From Porphyrobacter sp. (GTDB lineage Bacteria; Pseudomonadota; Alphaproteobacteria; Sphingomonadales; Sphingomonadaceae), in the NCBI GenBank assembly GCA_018991295.1, contig JAGKSZ010000262.1:1-7490 (forward strand): 7,490 bases of DNA, written 5' to 3'. This document shows, in pieces, positions 6,161 through 7,490 of this stretch. The first letter of the stretch is position 1; the number at the start of each line of letters is the position of its first letter. The position numbers and the translations under genes are program-made. The notes under the pieces are model-generated. The model searched no databases and had not been told where the DNA came from. It was given only the letters and a program-made list of their open reading frames with translations.

Positions 6161-7054
6161 ATGGACACCGCCGAAACCGCGCCGCTGCCATTGTGGAAGC
6201 GGATCGTGAACTTTCCGCTCATCACCATGCTGATCGCGCTGGCGCTGATCGCGGCCGTGATTGTCCCGGTCAACCTTGCCGCCAATGCCTTGTCGAAGCC
6301 GCTGGGCTGGGATCTGGTTGAACCGATGGCGACGGTAACGGTGATCGCCGCCCTGATCGTGCTCCAGAAAACCGTGCTGCGGCATCTGGGCGCGCGCAAG
6401 CATGACGATCTGCCCTTTGCTGCGGCCCCGCGCAATCTGGCGGCAGGCGCGCTGGGTGCAAGCGCGCTGTTCACCCTCGTGGTCGGCATCGCCGCCTTGC
6501 TGGGCGCCTATGTGATCGACGGCTGGGGCGGGATGAAAAGCTGGGTGTTCATCCTGTTCTGGGCCGGGTTCAACGCGGGCTTTGTCGAGGAACTGATGTT
6601 TCGCGGCGTCATGTTCCGCTGGATCGAGGAATTCGGCGGCAGCTGGGCGGCGCTTATCGTCACCTCAGGCCTGTTCGGGCTGGTGCATATGGGCAATGCC
6701 AATGCCACCTGGATGTCAGGCCTGACGATTGCAGCGGTCGCGGGGACGCTGCTTGGCGGGGCCTATATGCTCACGCGCAGCCTGTGGCTGCCGGTGGGCC
6801 TCCATTTCGGCTGGAACGTGACGCAGGGGCTGGTGTGGGACGTGCCGGTGTCGGGCTATGACGGCGATGGGTTGGTGGATGCCCGGCTGGTGGGCGATCC
6901 GTTGATTTCGGGCGGGGCTTTCGGGCTGGAAGCCTCGGTGATCGCGCTGGTGGTGGGGGGCGCGGCGGGCGCGTGGATGGTGCGGCGCGCAGTGCGTGCG
7001 GGCCAAGTGATGCAGCCCTGGTGGGTGCGCCGCCGTCTCGCCTCGCAAGCCTAG
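6161..7054 (+). CDS. CPBP family intramembrane glutamic endopeptidase (Rce1/Abi-like)
   Basis: A 297-residue integral membrane protein with about eight hydrophobic segments (roughly 19-42, 55-75, 95-119, 127-141, 161-176, 185-204, 206-224 and 256-275). The family catalytic motifs are intact: EELMFRG with Glu143, Glu144 and Arg148; FGLVHMGN with His176; and HFGWN with His215 and Asn219. Eukaryotic relatives (Rce1) cleave prenylated CAAX proteins; bacterial members include bacteriocin-immunity and regulated-proteolysis proteins, and the substrate here is unknown. The ATG is preceded by GGGGAG (6144-6149), 11 nt away and so rather distant. The frame is open further upstream into the GST gene, but that extension has no ribosome site and no membrane pattern. 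The TAG stop shares the CTAG at 7051-7054 with the opposing photolyase gene. Confidence 0.94.
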   Translation: MDTAETAPLPLWKRIVNFPLITMLIALALIAAVIVPVNLAANALSKPLGWDLVEPMATVTVIAALIVLQKTVLRHLGARKHDDLPFAAAPRNLAAGALGASALFTLVVGIAALLGAYVIDGWGGMKSWVFILFWAGFNAGFVEELMFRGVMFRWIEEFGGSWAALIVTSGLFGLVHMGNANATWMSGLTIAAVAGTLLGGAYMLTRSLWLPVGLHFGWNVTQGLVWDVPVSGYDGDGLVDARLVGDPLISGGAFGLEASVIALVVGGAAGAWMVRRAVRAGQVMQPWWVRRRLASQA

Positions 7055-7490
7055 GGGCGCGCCCAGCCTTTGCTTGCGGGCACGAGGCTGCCGAGAAACT
7101 TTTCCGCCGTTTCCAGATATTCCCGCTGCTTGGGCTCGCCCATCTTGTCCCATGTCGCGTAAATCCGCCCGATGCGGTGGTTGCTTTCCAGCCGCGCGCG
7201 GTTTGCGTCCATGAAGTGCCAGTAAAGCGGATTGAACGGGCAGGCGTTCGGCCCGGTTTTCTGGGCGACCTTGTAGCGGCAGCCTTGGCAGTAATTGCTC
7301 ATCTTGTTGATGTAATTGCCGGAAGCGGCATAGGGCTTGGTCGCCAGCCTGCCGCCATCGGCATAAAGCACCATGCCCGCCACATTGGGCAGCTCGACCC
7401 ATTCGAAGGCATCGGCATAGACAGCGAGATACCAGTCCGCGACGTCTTGCGGGTCGATGCCTGCAATCAGGCAGAAATTGCCGAGCACCA
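7051..7490 (-). CDS. iron-sulfur bacterial cryptochrome/photolyase, C-terminal part (partial)
   Basis: The last 146 or so residues of a deoxyribodipyrimidine photolyase-related protein of the FeS-BCP/PhrB class (prokaryotic (6-4) photolyases and cryptochromes), which bind FAD and an Fe4S4 cluster and repair or sense UV damage using light. The visible part contains GNFCLIAGIDPQDV, DWYLAVYADAFEWVELPN, and the cluster region YINKMSNYCQGC...ACPFNPLYW. Three cysteines (residues 67, 70 and 83 counting from 7488) have the 3- and 13-residue spacing of the cluster ligands of Agrobacterium PhrB; the fourth ligand is expected upstream, outside the window. The GTG at 7486-7488 is an internal valine codon, not a start; the gene continues past the right edge. 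Photolyase versus signalling cryptochrome cannot be decided. Confidence 0.93.
   Translation of the reverse strand, partial: VLGNFCLIAGIDPQDVADWYLAVYADAFEWVELPNVAGMVLYADGGRLATKPYAASGNYINKMSNYCQGCRYKVAQKTGPNACPFNPLYWHFMDANRARLESNHRIGRIYATWDKMGEPKQREYLETAEKFLGSLVPASKGWARP

Noticed and set aside
6161..7054. The CPBP (Abi) gene as a phage-defence abortive infection system
   Set aside because: The Abi label is historical; there is no toxin, bacteriocin or defence gene nearby, and the neighbours are housekeeping genes.
4272..7490. A DNA-repair island made of ada, GST and photolyase
   Set aside because: The genes lie in separate, oppositely oriented units with a repeat and a membrane protease gene between them; co-location alone is weak evidence.

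Overview
This GC-rich window most resembles the chromosome of an alphaproteobacterium, probably of the order Sphingomonadales (Erythrobacter/Novosphingobium-like). Three things point there: the atpH-atpA order at the head of an F1 ATP synthase operon, the overall codon style, and a GC-rich REP-like repeat of the type scattered through such genomes. The genus is an inference. The genes look like ordinary chromosomal genes. I see no insertion sequence, phage, CRISPR array, tRNA or rRNA.

Layout. Positions 1-1424, minus strand: the start of the F1 ATP synthase operon, with atpH (delta) followed by atpA (alpha), which runs off the left edge. Positions 1589-3681, minus strand: two translationally coupled genes. 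The first is a secreted, membrane-anchored trypsin-like serine protease with an unusual C-terminal half. The second is a small membrane-anchored protein with eight cysteines, and the two share an ATGA overlap. Positions 3792-5306, plus strand: a DUF1203 gene followed closely by ada, the alkylation-damage sensor and repair protein. Positions 5307-5422: a hairpin repeat between convergent genes. Positions 5423-6058, minus strand: a glutathione S-transferase. Positions 6161-7054, plus strand: a CPBP-family intramembrane protease. Positions 7051-7490, minus strand: the C-terminal end of an iron-sulfur cryptochrome/photolyase whose stop codon interlocks with that of the CPBP gene.

The most notable non-coding element is a perfect 16-bp palindrome at 4264-4279 that matches the chromosomal parS centromere consensus bound by ParB. 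It lies in the DUF1203-ada junction, and the best-supported ada start codon (GTG at 4272) falls inside it. This suggests the window lies fairly near the replication origin, and that chromosome segregation machinery may sit directly on the translation start of a DNA-repair gene.

The best candidate for an undescribed functional unit is the protease plus eight-cysteine protein pair. Ada and the photolyase both repair DNA directly, but they lie in separate transcription units and nothing else connects them.
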